Below are positions 17,780-26,080 of a stretch of DNA of 64,000 bases, in pieces. Positions within the stretch are counted from its first letter, which is position 1, and every line of letters begins with the position of its first letter. Both the position numbers and the translations under genes were made by a program. The stretch covers positions 124,001-188,000 of the forward strand of contig NZ_JNCK01000001.1 of assembly GCF_000731955.1 (NCBI RefSeq), given 5' to 3'. Origin of the DNA: Halomonas zincidurans B6. GTDB taxonomy: Bacteria; Pseudomonadota; Gammaproteobacteria; Pseudomonadales; Halomonadaceae. The notes under the pieces are model-generated. The model worked only from the letters and a program-made list of their open reading frames with translations, was not told where the DNA came from and made no database searches.

Positions 17780-19063
17780 ATGAGCTATTTCATCGATCGA
17801 CGTCCCAACGCCCGGCACAAGAGCGAGGTCAATCGACAGCGCTTTCTGGACCGCTACCGAACGCACATCAAGCGCTCGGTGGAGGAGGCCGTCAACCGCC
17901 GCTCGATCACCGACATGGAGCGCGGCGAGAAGGTCTCGATTCCCGCCCGCGACATCTCCGAGCCGGTCTTCCAGCACGGGCCCGGCGGCCGCCGTAACGT
18001 GGTCAGCCCGGGCAACAAGGAGTTCGTCGAGGGCGACCGCCTCAAGCGCCCCAGCGGCGGCGGTGGGGGTGGCGGCAGCGGCGAAGGCGGGGCGTCCAAT
18101 CAGGGCGAGGGCATGGATGAGTTCGCCTTCTCGCTGAGTCGCGAGGAGTTCCTCGATTTCGTCTTCGACGGCCTGGAGTTGCCGCACCTCGAGCGCAAGC
18201 AGCACAAGGATCTCGAGGAGGTGCGCCCGGTACGGGCCGGACTGACCCGCGAGGGGGTGCCGGCGCGCATCAACATCGTGCGCTCGATGCGCGAGGCACA
18301 GGCCCGGCGCATCGCCATGCGCGCCCCGCTGCGGCGTGCGCTGCGCGCAGCCGAACAAGCGCTCGCAACCGAGGAGCGCAAGGACCCGGTGTTGCGCAAC
18401 CCGGCGCGCATCCAGGAGCTCAAGGCGGAGATCGAACGCCTCGAGCAGCGCATCGAGGCGGTGCCGTTCATCGATACCTTCGATCTGCGCTACAACAACC
18501 TGATCGACCAGCCGCAACCCTCCAACAAGGCGGTGATGTTCTGCGTGATGGACGTCTCGGGATCGATGACCCAGGCCCACAAGGACATCGCCAAGCGCTT
18601 CTTCCTGTTGCTCTATCTGTTCCTGGAGCGCAACTACGAGAAAGTCGAGCTGGTCTTCGTGCGCCACCATACCGCCGCCAAGGAGGTCGACGAGGAGGAG
18701 TTCTTCTACTCGCGCGAGACCGGCGGCACCATCGTGTCCAGTGCCCTGACGCTGGTCGACGAGATCATTCGCGCGCGCTATCCGGCAAACCAGTGGAACC
18801 TGTACGTGGCCCAGGCCTCGGACGGCGACAACTGGGACGACGATTCCACCACCTGCCGTCAGTTGCTGGTCAAGTCGCTGATGCCGCGACTGCAGTATTT
18901 CACTTACGTGGAGATCACCCCGCACGCCCATCAGGCGCTCTGGGAGGAATACGAGAGCGTCCAGGCCAGTTTTCCGGAGCGTTTCGCCATGCGTCAGATC
19001 GTCGAGGGCGGCGACATCTACCCGGTTTTCCGCGAACTCTTCCGGCGCCGCGCCACGCAGTGA
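17780..19063 (+). CDS. yeaH: YeaH/YhbH family protein, VWA-like stress protein
   Basis: A 427-residue protein of the DUF444 (YeaH/YhbH) family. It opens with YFIDRRPNARHKSEVNRQRF, has a glycine-rich linker near residue 95 and a von Willebrand A-like C-terminal half with the MIDAS-type DVSGSMTQAHKD. It is always coupled to PrkA and SpoVR-like proteins; a partner or effector role is assumed but unproven. ACGGGAGGCACGC precedes the ATG. It sits between prkA and ycgB with short gaps, so it is co-transcribed. Confidence 0.93.
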   Translation: MSYFIDRRPNARHKSEVNRQRFLDRYRTHIKRSVEEAVNRRSITDMERGEKVSIPARDISEPVFQHGPGGRRNVVSPGNKEFVEGDRLKRPSGGGGGGGSGEGGASNQGEGMDEFAFSLSREEFLDFVFDGLELPHLERKQHKDLEEVRPVRAGLTREGVPARINIVRSMREAQARRIAMRAPLRRALRAAEQALATEERKDPVLRNPARIQELKAEIERLEQRIEAVPFIDTFDLRYNNLIDQPQPSNKAVMFCVMDVSGSMTQAHKDIAKRFFLLLYLFLERNYEKVELVFVRHHTAAKEVDEEEFFYSRETGGTIVSSALTLVDEIIRARYPANQWNLYVAQASDGDNWDDDSTTCRQLLVKSLMPRLQYFTYVEITPHAHQALWEEYESVQASFPERFAMRQIVEGGDIYPVFRELFRRRATQ

Positions 19064-19100
19064 GCTTTGGCCCATCAGCAGCATGGGCACAGGAGGCCGT

Positions 19101-20648
19101 ATGACCCGACGCGAACCCATCGCCACCGGCTCGGATTGGGACTTCGAAACGTTGACCGCCTACGAGCGGGAGATCGCCCGTCTGGCCGATGAGTACCGGC
19201 TCGACACCTATCCCAACCAGATCGAGATCATCACCTCGGAACAGATGATGGACGCCTACGCCAGCGTGGGCATGCCGATCGGTTACCACCACTGGTCGTT
19301 CGGCAAGCAGTTCCTGTCGGTGGAGCAGGCCTACCGGCGCGGGCAGATGGGGCTGGCCTACGAGCTGGTGATCAATTCCGATCCCTGCATCGCCTACCTG
19401 ATGGAGGAGAACACGCTGATGATGCAGGTGCTGGTCATGGCGCACGCCTGCTATGGCCACAACTCGTTCTTCAAGGGCAATTACCTGTTCCGTACCTGGA
19501 CCGATGCCTCGGCGATCGTCGACTACCTGGTGTTTGCCCGCAAGTACGTCGCCGAATGTGAGGAGCGTCACGGCGTGGCCGCCGTCGAGCAGTTGCTCGA
19601 CGCTTGCCACGCGTTGCAGAATCATGGCGTCGATCGTTACAAGCGGCCCTCGCCGATCTCTCCCGAGGAGGAGGCGCGGCGCCAGGTGGAGCGTGCCGAA
19701 TACCTGCAGTCGCAGGTCAACCTGCTGTGGCGAACGATCCCCGACAACTCCGCCGACAGCGGCCCGCACAGTGACGACGAGGATCCGCTCGGCCTGCACC
19801 AGTACGGCCGCTACCCGGCCGAGCCGCAGGAGAACCTGCTCTACTTCATCGAGAAGAACGCGCCGTTGCTGGAGCCCTGGCAGCGTGAGCTGGTGCGCAT
19901 CGTGCGCAAGCTGGCGCAGTATTTCTATCCCCAGCGCCAGACCCAGGTGATGAACGAGGGTTGGGCGACGTTCTGGCATTACACCATCATGAACCGGCTT
20001 TACGACGAGGGGCTGGTCGACGAGGGATTGGTCCTCGAGTTCCTGCAGTCGCACACCGCGGTGGTCAGCCAGCAGGGCTTCGATAGCCCCTATTTCAACG
20101 GCATCAATCCCTATGCGCTGGGCTTTGCGATGTTCAGCGACATCAAGCGCATCTGCGAGGAGCCCACCGCCGAGGATCGCGAGTGGTTTCCCGACATGGC
20201 CGGCAGCGACTGGCTGGAGACGCTGCACTTCGCGATGCGCAACTTCAAGGATGAATCGTTCATCCAGCAGTTCCTGTCGCCCAGGGTGATTCGCGATCTC
20301 AAGCTGTTCTCGCTGGTCGACGACGATCAGGACGAGATGCTGACCATCGCGGCGATCCATGATGACCGCGGCTATCGGCGGGTGCGCGAGGCGCTGTCGA
20401 CCCAGTACGCGCTCTCGGTGCGCGAGCCCAATATCCAGGTCTGGCAGGCCGACATTCGCGGCGACCGCTCACTGACCCTGCACCACGTGCAGGATCGGCG
20501 CCGGCCGCTGGCCAAGAGCGTCTATCCGGTGTTGCGCTACCTGCACCAGCTATGGGGATTCCCGGTCAAGCTGCACTCCATCGAGGACGACGACGTCGTG
20601 CGCCGCTATCAATGGCCGTTACCCGCCGATCTTGAGGAGCGCGCGTAG
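19101..20648 (+). CDS. ycgB: SpoVR family protein (YcgB)
   Basis: A 515-residue SpoVR/YcgB protein. Conserved segments include YPNQIEIITSEQMMDAYASV, MPIGYHHWSFGKQF, YGHNSFFKGNYLF and MNEGWATFWHYTIMNRLYDE, with histidines and glutamates that could form a metal site. ATGACCC at 19101 is preceded by AGGAGG. SpoVR is linked to spore cortex formation in Bacillus, but this is no spore former. In gamma-proteobacteria the gene follows prkA-yeaH and belongs to the general stress response. The biochemical activity is unknown. It is the last gene of the operon and ends seven bases from the convergent HiPIP gene. Confidence 0.94.
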   Translation: MTRREPIATGSDWDFETLTAYEREIARLADEYRLDTYPNQIEIITSEQMMDAYASVGMPIGYHHWSFGKQFLSVEQAYRRGQMGLAYELVINSDPCIAYLMEENTLMMQVLVMAHACYGHNSFFKGNYLFRTWTDASAIVDYLVFARKYVAECEERHGVAAVEQLLDACHALQNHGVDRYKRPSPISPEEEARRQVERAEYLQSQVNLLWRTIPDNSADSGPHSDDEDPLGLHQYGRYPAEPQENLLYFIEKNAPLLEPWQRELVRIVRKLAQYFYPQRQTQVMNEGWATFWHYTIMNRLYDEGLVDEGLVLEFLQSHTAVVSQQGFDSPYFNGINPYALGFAMFSDIKRICEEPTAEDREWFPDMAGSDWLETLHFAMRNFKDESFIQQFLSPRVIRDLKLFSLVDDDQDEMLTIAAIHDDRGYRRVREALSTQYALSVREPNIQVWQADIRGDRSLTLHHVQDRRRPLAKSVYPVLRYLHQLWGFPVKLHSIEDDDVVRRYQWPLPADLEERA

Positions 20649-20654
20649 CCGGCG

Positions 20655-20966
20655 TCAGGCGCGGGTCCACGACTGGCACCAGCCGCCCGGCGCCACGCTG
20701 TAGCCAGGGAACAATCGGCAACCCTGGTTGGCTTTGGTGTAGAACATGCAATTGTCGCAGCGCTCGCCCGGCGAATAGGCCGGCTGATCGCTGGCCTGGC
20801 TGGCCTGGGTGACGTAGTTGAGCGCCTTGGCCTGGGGGAGGCTCGGGTCGAGCGGCGGTAGTTGCTGGGCGAGCGCCTTGTGGGACAGCACGCCGGCGCC
20901 GAAGGGCAGTGCAGCGAGGCCGAGCAGGCTGTGGCGTATGAAATCGCGGCGGCTGTGATGGGCCAT
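20655..20966 (-). CDS. High-potential iron-sulfur protein (HiPIP), Tat-exported
   Basis: A 103-residue precursor of a periplasmic 4Fe-4S electron carrier. A twin-arginine signal is seen at SRRDFIRHSLLGLAALPFGA with cleavage likely after SHKALA. The mature part has four cysteines (CDNC, then QGC, then GGWC) in the C-x2-C-x9-C-x13-C pattern that binds a HiPIP cluster. The ATG at 20966 is used because upstream readings add unrelated sequence. Such proteins carry electrons to terminal oxidases in halophilic and photosynthetic proteobacteria. Its redox partner is not encoded nearby. Confidence 0.92.
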   Translation of the reverse strand: MAHHSRRDFIRHSLLGLAALPFGAGVLSHKALAQQLPPLDPSLPQAKALNYVTQASQASDQPAYSPGERCDNCMFYTKANQGCRLFPGYSVAPGGWCQSWTRA

Positions 20967-21186
20967 GGAATCTCCTGGATTCGAGCGGGACGATTGCAGG
21001 ACCGGCTCGCTGGAAGTGCTGGATCGCGGTGTCGGTCCGCGTTGGAGGGGCGTTTTTTGCCTCTGATGTGCCGCTGTCAAGCTTAATTGAAAACTGGCGA
21101 GTATAATGGATGGATTCATCCTAGCCGATCCCGTCCCGCTGCGATGAGTCGTGCGGCAATCGGCCGCATCAGGTCAAGGAGACGTC

Positions 21187-21693
21187 ATGCGTTTCACCAC
21201 ATTCGAAAGCCCGGTCGGGATGCTCACCCTGGCGGGCGACGAGGCCGGCTTGCGCCATCTGTATTTTGCCGTGGATGGTTCGGGCGACGCGTCGCCGGGC
21301 GACGCTGTCACTGCCGGTTGGCAGCGTGACGACGAGGGGCTGAGTCAGGCACGCGACGAAGTGCTGGCCTACCTGGCCGGGCGGCGGCGCAGCTTCAACA
21401 TGGATATTGCGCCCGAGGGCAGCCAGGCGCAGCGCGAAGTGTGGGCGGCGCTGATGCGCATCCCCTATGGCACTACGCGCACCTATGGCGAACTGGCCCA
21501 GCGATTGGGCGAAGAACGTGCGGTGATTACCGTAAGCAGCGCGATCGCCGCCAACCCGCTTCCCATCCTGGTGCCCTGCCACCGGGTCGTCGCCGCCAAC
21601 CGGCTGGGCAGCTACCCTGGCGGCGAGGCGCTCAAGCGACAGTTGCTTGCCATGGAGGCGGACGAGTCAACGGGTGTCATCTCTGCCTCCTGA
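21187..21693 (+). CDS. ogt: Methylated-DNA--protein-cysteine methyltransferase
   Basis: A 168-residue suicide repair enzyme that moves methyl groups from O6-methylguanine and O4-methylthymine to itself. The active site PCHRVV holds the acceptor cysteine near residue 123, with the helix-turn-helix segment IPYGTTRTYGELAQRLGEE before it. AAGGAGACGTC gives a good ribosome binding site. The short N-terminal domain fits the stand-alone Ogt type rather than the Ada fusion. It is followed by a small RAM-domain gene. Confidence 0.93.
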   Translation: MRFTTFESPVGMLTLAGDEAGLRHLYFAVDGSGDASPGDAVTAGWQRDDEGLSQARDEVLAYLAGRRRSFNMDIAPEGSQAQREVWAALMRIPYGTTRTYGELAQRLGEERAVITVSSAIAANPLPILVPCHRVVAANRLGSYPGGEALKRQLLAMEADESTGVISAS

Positions 21694-21761
21694 GCGACAC
21701 GGCTGGTATACTCCTGCGCAACCGTGAGCCGTCGGCTCGCGCCGGTAGCGAGGAGAGACCG

Positions 21762-22037
21762 ATGCAAAACGCCGTGATCCTGATCAATGCCGAGAAAGGC
21801 CGCATCAACAGCGTCGCCGAGCGCTTGGCCGAACTCACCGGTATCAGCGAAGTGTATTCGACCTGTGGCCGTTACGACCTGGTCGCCATTGCCCGTACGC
21901 CCGATTTCGAGAGTCTCGCCACGCTGGTTACCGAGCGTCTGAACCAGGTCGAGGGCATTCGCGAGACCGAGACGCTCAACGCCATGCAGGTGCACTCGCG
22001 GCACGATCTCGAAACCATGTTCAGCGTAGGTTTCTGA
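21762..22037 (+). CDS. Stand-alone Lrp/AsnC effector-binding (RAM) domain protein
   Basis: A 91-residue protein matching only the ligand-binding half of Lrp/AsnC regulators, with no helix-turn-helix. The pattern is AVILINAEKGRINSVAERLA, then VYSTCGRYDLVAIART and a C-terminal VHSRHDLETMFSVGF. GCGAGGAGAGACCG lies before the ATG. Stand-alone RAM proteins bind amino acids in related organisms and may modulate full-length Lrp proteins by mixed assembly. The role here is unproven. It is followed after 37 bases by a nuclease gene. Confidence 0.85.
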   Translation: MQNAVILINAEKGRINSVAERLAELTGISEVYSTCGRYDLVAIARTPDFESLATLVTERLNQVEGIRETETLNAMQVHSRHDLETMFSVGF

Positions 22038-22074
22038 TGGCCGCCGGGCGACTGCCTCCCGTGGCGAGCGGGCG

Positions 22075-22926
22075 ATGATCGGCGCGCTGCCTTTCATGCG
22101 CCGCCAGGTGCGCAACCTGGGCGTCGCGCTGGCCTTCGTGGTGGTCGCCAGCGGGCTGTGGTACTGGCAGGAGCGCGACGTGCGCGAGCGGCTGGTGTGG
22201 ATGGGCATACCCGACTGGTCGCTCGACAATCCGCTGGCGGTGAACCGCGTGCTGCGCAACGACGGCGTGCTGGTCGGCTGGTCGGACCTGCGCGTCAACC
22301 CGTTATGGGTCAGCTACCAGCTGAGCGCGGTGGACGATGCGCGAATCGGCGAGCGGCCCGATTTTCGCCGCGATTGGCGAACCCTGTGGCCGATCACCGC
22401 CGGCAACTATTCCGGCAGCGGCTACGATCGCGGACACATGGCGCCCAATTACGCGATCGCGGTCAGTTATGGGCGCGAGGCTCAGCGCCAGACCTTCCTG
22501 ATGTCGAACATCTCGCCGCAGCGTCCCGGCCTCAACCGGCGGCTCTGGCAACGCCTCGAGGAAGTGGTGATCGATCGTTTCGCGGCGCGCTTCGGCACCT
22601 TGCAGGTGATCACCGGGCCGATCTTCGCGGAAGGCATCGGCGGCGTGTTCAACCGGGTGGGGCTCGTCGAGGTGCCCGAGGCGTTCTACAAGATCGTCGT
22701 GGTGCCGAGCAGCGAACCGCGGGCGCTGGCCTTCGTCATGCCGCAGGATGTCGCCGGCAACGAGCCGCTCGATCGCTACCTGGTGAGCATCGACGAAGTC
22801 GAGGCGCGTACCGGGCTGGATTTCTTCCCGCAGTTGCCGGGGCCGATCGAACATCGTCTGGAATCGTCGGTGAAAACCGCCGGCTGGCAGTTGTCGCAGG
22901 TGGCGCGTCTGCCGTCGCGTTACTGA
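22075..22926 (+). CDS. Membrane-anchored DNA/RNA non-specific endonuclease (NUC1/NucA family)
   Basis: A 283-residue beta-beta-alpha metal nuclease. One N-terminal transmembrane segment (about residues 13-31) would anchor it to the inner membrane facing the periplasm, or act as an uncleaved signal. The catalytic motif DRGHMAPN at about residue 121 holds the general-base histidine, and the metal asparagine lies in SNISPQRPGLNRRLW. The family cuts DNA and RNA without sequence preference. No dedicated inhibitor gene is seen nearby, consistent with an exported product. Possible functions are nutrient scavenging or clearing extracellular DNA. Confidence 0.88.
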   Translation: MIGALPFMRRQVRNLGVALAFVVVASGLWYWQERDVRERLVWMGIPDWSLDNPLAVNRVLRNDGVLVGWSDLRVNPLWVSYQLSAVDDARIGERPDFRRDWRTLWPITAGNYSGSGYDRGHMAPNYAIAVSYGREAQRQTFLMSNISPQRPGLNRRLWQRLEEVVIDRFAARFGTLQVITGPIFAEGIGGVFNRVGLVEVPEAFYKIVVVPSSEPRALAFVMPQDVAGNEPLDRYLVSIDEVEARTGLDFFPQLPGPIEHRLESSVKTAGWQLSQVARLPSRY

Positions 22927-23034
22927 AGCGGTGAGTGCGAGTCAGCGATGCGTGCCCGAGCGTCATTCACGGGCGATAACCATTGCGCAAGAGCAGCGCA
23001 GCGCGAGAGGGGAGTGATCGGCTCATGATACGGA

Positions 23035-23121
23035 TGGTGCCCAGGAGAGGACTTGAACCTCCACGTCCGTAAGGACACTAGCACCTGAAGCTAGCGCGTC
23101 TACCAATTCCGCCACCTGGGC
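23035..23121 (-). tRNA. tRNA-Leu(CAG), copy 1
   Basis: An 87-base type II tRNA with a long variable arm (GTCCTTACGGAC), anticodon CAG in CTTCAGG, acceptor GCCCAGG/CCTGGGC and encoded CCA on the minus strand. Confidence 0.97.
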
Positions 23122-23145
23122 GTATCATGCCGGCCTGTATTCGCG

Positions 23146-23232
23146 TGGTGCCCAGGAGAGGACTTGAACCTCCACGTCCGTAAGGACACTAGCACCTGAA
23201 GCTAGCGCGTCTACCAATTCCGCCACCTGGGC
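23146..23232 (-). tRNA. tRNA-Leu(CAG), copy 2
   Basis: Identical in sequence to copy 1, separated from it by 24 bases. It is the middle of three tandem genes. Confidence 0.97.
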
Positions 23233-23263
23233 GAATACATGGCCATCGATCGGGGTGTTGCAA

Positions 23264-23319
23264 CTGTCTATCAAGGGCTGTCTATCAAGGGCTGTCTATC
23301 AAGGGCTGTCTATCAAGGG
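23264..23319. repeat. 14-bp tandem repeat between tRNA-Leu genes
   Basis: Four exact head-to-tail copies of CTGTCTATCAAGGG lie in the spacer between the second and third tRNA-Leu. No coding frame is supported across it. Confidence 0.9.
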
Positions 23320-23379
23320 TTTCACCCAACAGGGGACTTTCACCCCGACATTGTCTCGACAAGCAAGACTTCGTCATTC

Positions 23380-23466
23380 TGGTGCCCAGGAGAGGACTTG
23401 AACCTCCACATCCGTAAGGATACTAGCACCTGAAGCTAGCGCGTCTACCAATTCCGCCACCTGGGC
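23380..23466 (-). tRNA. tRNA-Leu(CAG), copy 3 (first transcribed)
   Basis: An 87-base type II tRNA. It differs from the other two copies only in the variable arm, where ATCCTTACGGAT replaces GTCCTTACGGAC. The change is compensatory and keeps the pair. Confidence 0.97.
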
Positions 23467-23671
23467 AAGTGGCCACGAATCATACCGATTTCATGCCCGA
23501 ATGCAAGAGGCAAACGGCGGATTTGCAAGGCGGCGTAGCGGCAATGGTTGGGTCGCATCCCGCGCGGCGCTATACTGCGCGCATGACATTATATCCACTC
23601 GTCCTTTCGCGTTTGCCACGCTTGCCGCGCTCGCTGCCGCCCGAACCATTCAATTCAAGGAAGCTCCACGC

Positions 23672-26080
23672 ATGAATCACTGGACGTTAAGCGACGATCC
23701 TCAAGCGGCGCGGGAGGCCGACAAGTACGACAAGCCGGTCCCCAGCCGCGAATACCTGCTTGCCCGACTCGAGGAGTACGGCAAGCCGATCACCGACGAA
23801 AGCATGAGCCGCATGCTGGGCCTCGAGGACGACAACCAGCAGGAGGCGGTGCGCCGGCGGCTGGCCGCCATGGAGCGCGACGGTCAGATCCTGCGCAATC
23901 GTCGCGGCGCCTATGCGCTGATCGACAAGCTCGACCTGATCAAGGGCAAGGTGCTCGGCCACCGCGACGGCATCGGTTTCTTGCTCCGCGACGACGGCAA
24001 GAAGCCCGATCTGGTGATCCCCCCGCGCCAGATGCGCCGGGTCTTCCATGGCGATCATGTGCTGGTGCGGGTCAGCGGTCGCGACCGCCGCGGCCGTGAC
24101 GAGGCCACCATCGTCGAGGTGCTGGCGCGCAACACCCAGACGCTGGTCGGCGTCTATCGCGCGCGCTCCAATGAATTCGGCGTGCTGATCCCCGAGAACA
24201 CCCGCATCGCCCAGGAGGTGATCGTCCCCAACAGCGCCACCGGCGGCGCCCAGGACGGCCAGGTGGTGTCGGTACGCATCACCCAGCAGCCCGAAACGCG
24301 CGTCCAGCCGGTCGGCGAAGTCGTCGAGGTGCTCGGCGAACGCATGGACCCGGGGATGGAGATCGATATCGCCATCCGCAGCTACGAGATCCCGTCCGAG
24401 TTCCCGCCCGACGTCCAGGACGAGATCGCCAGCATGTCCGCCGAGGTCGCCGAGGCCGACAAGCAGCACCGCATCGATCTGCGCGACGTGCCGCTGGTCA
24501 CCATCGACGACGAGTCCGCCAAGGATTTCGACGATGCGGTGTGCGCCTGGAAGACCAAGTCGGGCAGCTGGAAGCTGCTGGTGGCGATCGCCGATGTCTC
24601 GCATTACGTGCGTCCCGGCAGCGCGCTTGACCAGGAGGCGATCTCGCGGGGCAACTCGGTGTATTTTCCCGGGCAGGTGGTGCCGATGCTGCCCGAACTG
24701 CTGTCCAACGGCCTGTGCTCGCTGAACCCCGACGTCGATCGGCTGGCGCTGGTCTGCGAGATGAACATCTCGCAGAGCGGGGCGATCAGTCGCTATCGCT
24801 TCTACGAAGGGGTGTTCCGCTCTCATGCGCGGCTGACCTACAACAAGGTCGCGGCGATCCTCGATGGCGACGATGCCGAGGCCGATACGCTGCGCGAGCA
24901 GTACAGCGCGCTGGTGCCGTCGCTGAACAACCTGCATACGCTCTACATGCTGCTGCGCGAGGCGCGGGTCGAGCGCGGCGCGATCGATTTCGAGACCACC
25001 GAGACAGCGATCCTGTTCAACGACGAGCGCAAGATCGAGGCGATCGTGCCGCGTTCGCGCAACGACGCCCACAAGATCATCGAGGAGTGCATGCTGGCCG
25101 CCAACGTCGCCACGGCGCGCTTTCTCGACAAGCACGACCTGCCGGCGCTGTATCGCATCCACGAGAAGCCCTCGCCGGAGCGTCTCGACAAGCTGCGGTT
25201 GTTTCTCAACGAACTGGGGCTGTCGCTGGGCGGCGGCGACGACCCCAGCCCCCAGGACTATCGCGATCTGGCCGAGGCGATCAAGGGCCGTCCCGATGCC
25301 GACGTCATCCAGACGGTGATGCTGCGCTCGATGAGTCGCGCGGTGTATTCGCCGCAGAATGACGGTCACTTCGGTCTGGCCTACCCGGCCTACGCGCATT
25401 TCACCTCGCCGATCCGACGCTACCCGGACCTGTTGGTGCACCGCGCCATCCGCTCGGTGATCCGTGGTCCGCGCCAGACCAACACCGTGCTGCGCGCCGA
25501 AGGCGCGCCGGTCGAGCCGCCGAGCAAGTGGGCGCCGTACACCTTCGAGCAGATGCTCGAGCTCGGCGAGCACTGCTCGATGACCGAGCGGCGTGCCGAC
25601 GACGCCACCCGCGACGTCACCGACTGGCTCAAGTGCGAGTTCATGTCCGACAAGATCGGCGAGGTATTCGACGGCACCATCGCCTCGGTGACCCAGTTCG
25701 GCATCTTCGTGCGCCTCGACGCGGTGTATGTCGAGGGGCTGGTGCATGTCACCTCGCTGCCCTCCGATTACTATCACTACGAGGCGGAAAAGCATCGCCT
25801 CAAGGGCGAGCGCAGCGGCATGGCCTACCGGCTCGGCGATGGCGTCACCGTGCAGGTGGCACGGGTCGATCTCGACGAGCGCAAGATCGATTTCGAGCTG
25901 GTCGACGACAAGCCGCGCCGCCAGCGCCCGCCGCGCAAGCCCGGGGCGGACTCCGCAGCCGGCCAGAGCGACAAGCCCGCCCGCAAGAAATCGCGGCGGC
26001 GCAAGCCGCGCCCCGGCAAGCAGGAGCGCGGCGGCGGCTCCGGCGGCAATGACGGCAAGCCCTCCGGGGAGCGTTCATGA
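23672..26080 (+). CDS. rnr: Ribonuclease R
   Basis: An 802-residue processive 3'-5' exoribonuclease that degrades structured RNA. In order: an N-terminal helix-turn-helix-like region, two cold-shock domains, the RNB catalytic domain (RIDLRDVPLVTIDDESAKDF, with metal aspartates in DFDDAV), an S1 domain (GTIASVTQFGIFVRLDAVYV) and a Lys/Arg-rich tail. The ATG at 23672 gives the usual N-terminus, and an upstream in-frame reading to 23501 lacks a site. The stop overlaps the rlmB start by four bases (ATGA), so the two genes are translationally coupled, as in many gamma-proteobacteria. Confidence 0.97.
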   Translation: MNHWTLSDDPQAAREADKYDKPVPSREYLLARLEEYGKPITDESMSRMLGLEDDNQQEAVRRRLAAMERDGQILRNRRGAYALIDKLDLIKGKVLGHRDGIGFLLRDDGKKPDLVIPPRQMRRVFHGDHVLVRVSGRDRRGRDEATIVEVLARNTQTLVGVYRARSNEFGVLIPENTRIAQEVIVPNSATGGAQDGQVVSVRITQQPETRVQPVGEVVEVLGERMDPGMEIDIAIRSYEIPSEFPPDVQDEIASMSAEVAEADKQHRIDLRDVPLVTIDDESAKDFDDAVCAWKTKSGSWKLLVAIADVSHYVRPGSALDQEAISRGNSVYFPGQVVPMLPELLSNGLCSLNPDVDRLALVCEMNISQSGAISRYRFYEGVFRSHARLTYNKVAAILDGDDAEADTLREQYSALVPSLNNLHTLYMLLREARVERGAIDFETTETAILFNDERKIEAIVPRSRNDAHKIIEECMLAANVATARFLDKHDLPALYRIHEKPSPERLDKLRLFLNELGLSLGGGDDPSPQDYRDLAEAIKGRPDADVIQTVMLRSMSRAVYSPQNDGHFGLAYPAYAHFTSPIRRYPDLLVHRAIRSVIRGPRQTNTVLRAEGAPVEPPSKWAPYTFEQMLELGEHCSMTERRADDATRDVTDWLKCEFMSDKIGEVFDGTIASVTQFGIFVRLDAVYVEGLVHVTSLPSDYYHYEAEKHRLKGERSGMAYRLGDGVTVQVARVDLDERKIDFELVDDKPRRQRPPRKPGADSAAGQSDKPARKKSRRRKPRPGKQERGGGSGGNDGKPSGERS

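Noticed and set aside
15763..17781. 672-residue antisense frame opposite prkA
   Set aside because: Leu/Val/Asp-rich antisense shadow without domains; the PrkA frame is firm.
23035..23466. Regular direct repeats resembling a CRISPR or att array
   Set aside because: The repeats are three complete tRNA-Leu genes; the spacers are of unequal length and are not unique spacers of CRISPR size.
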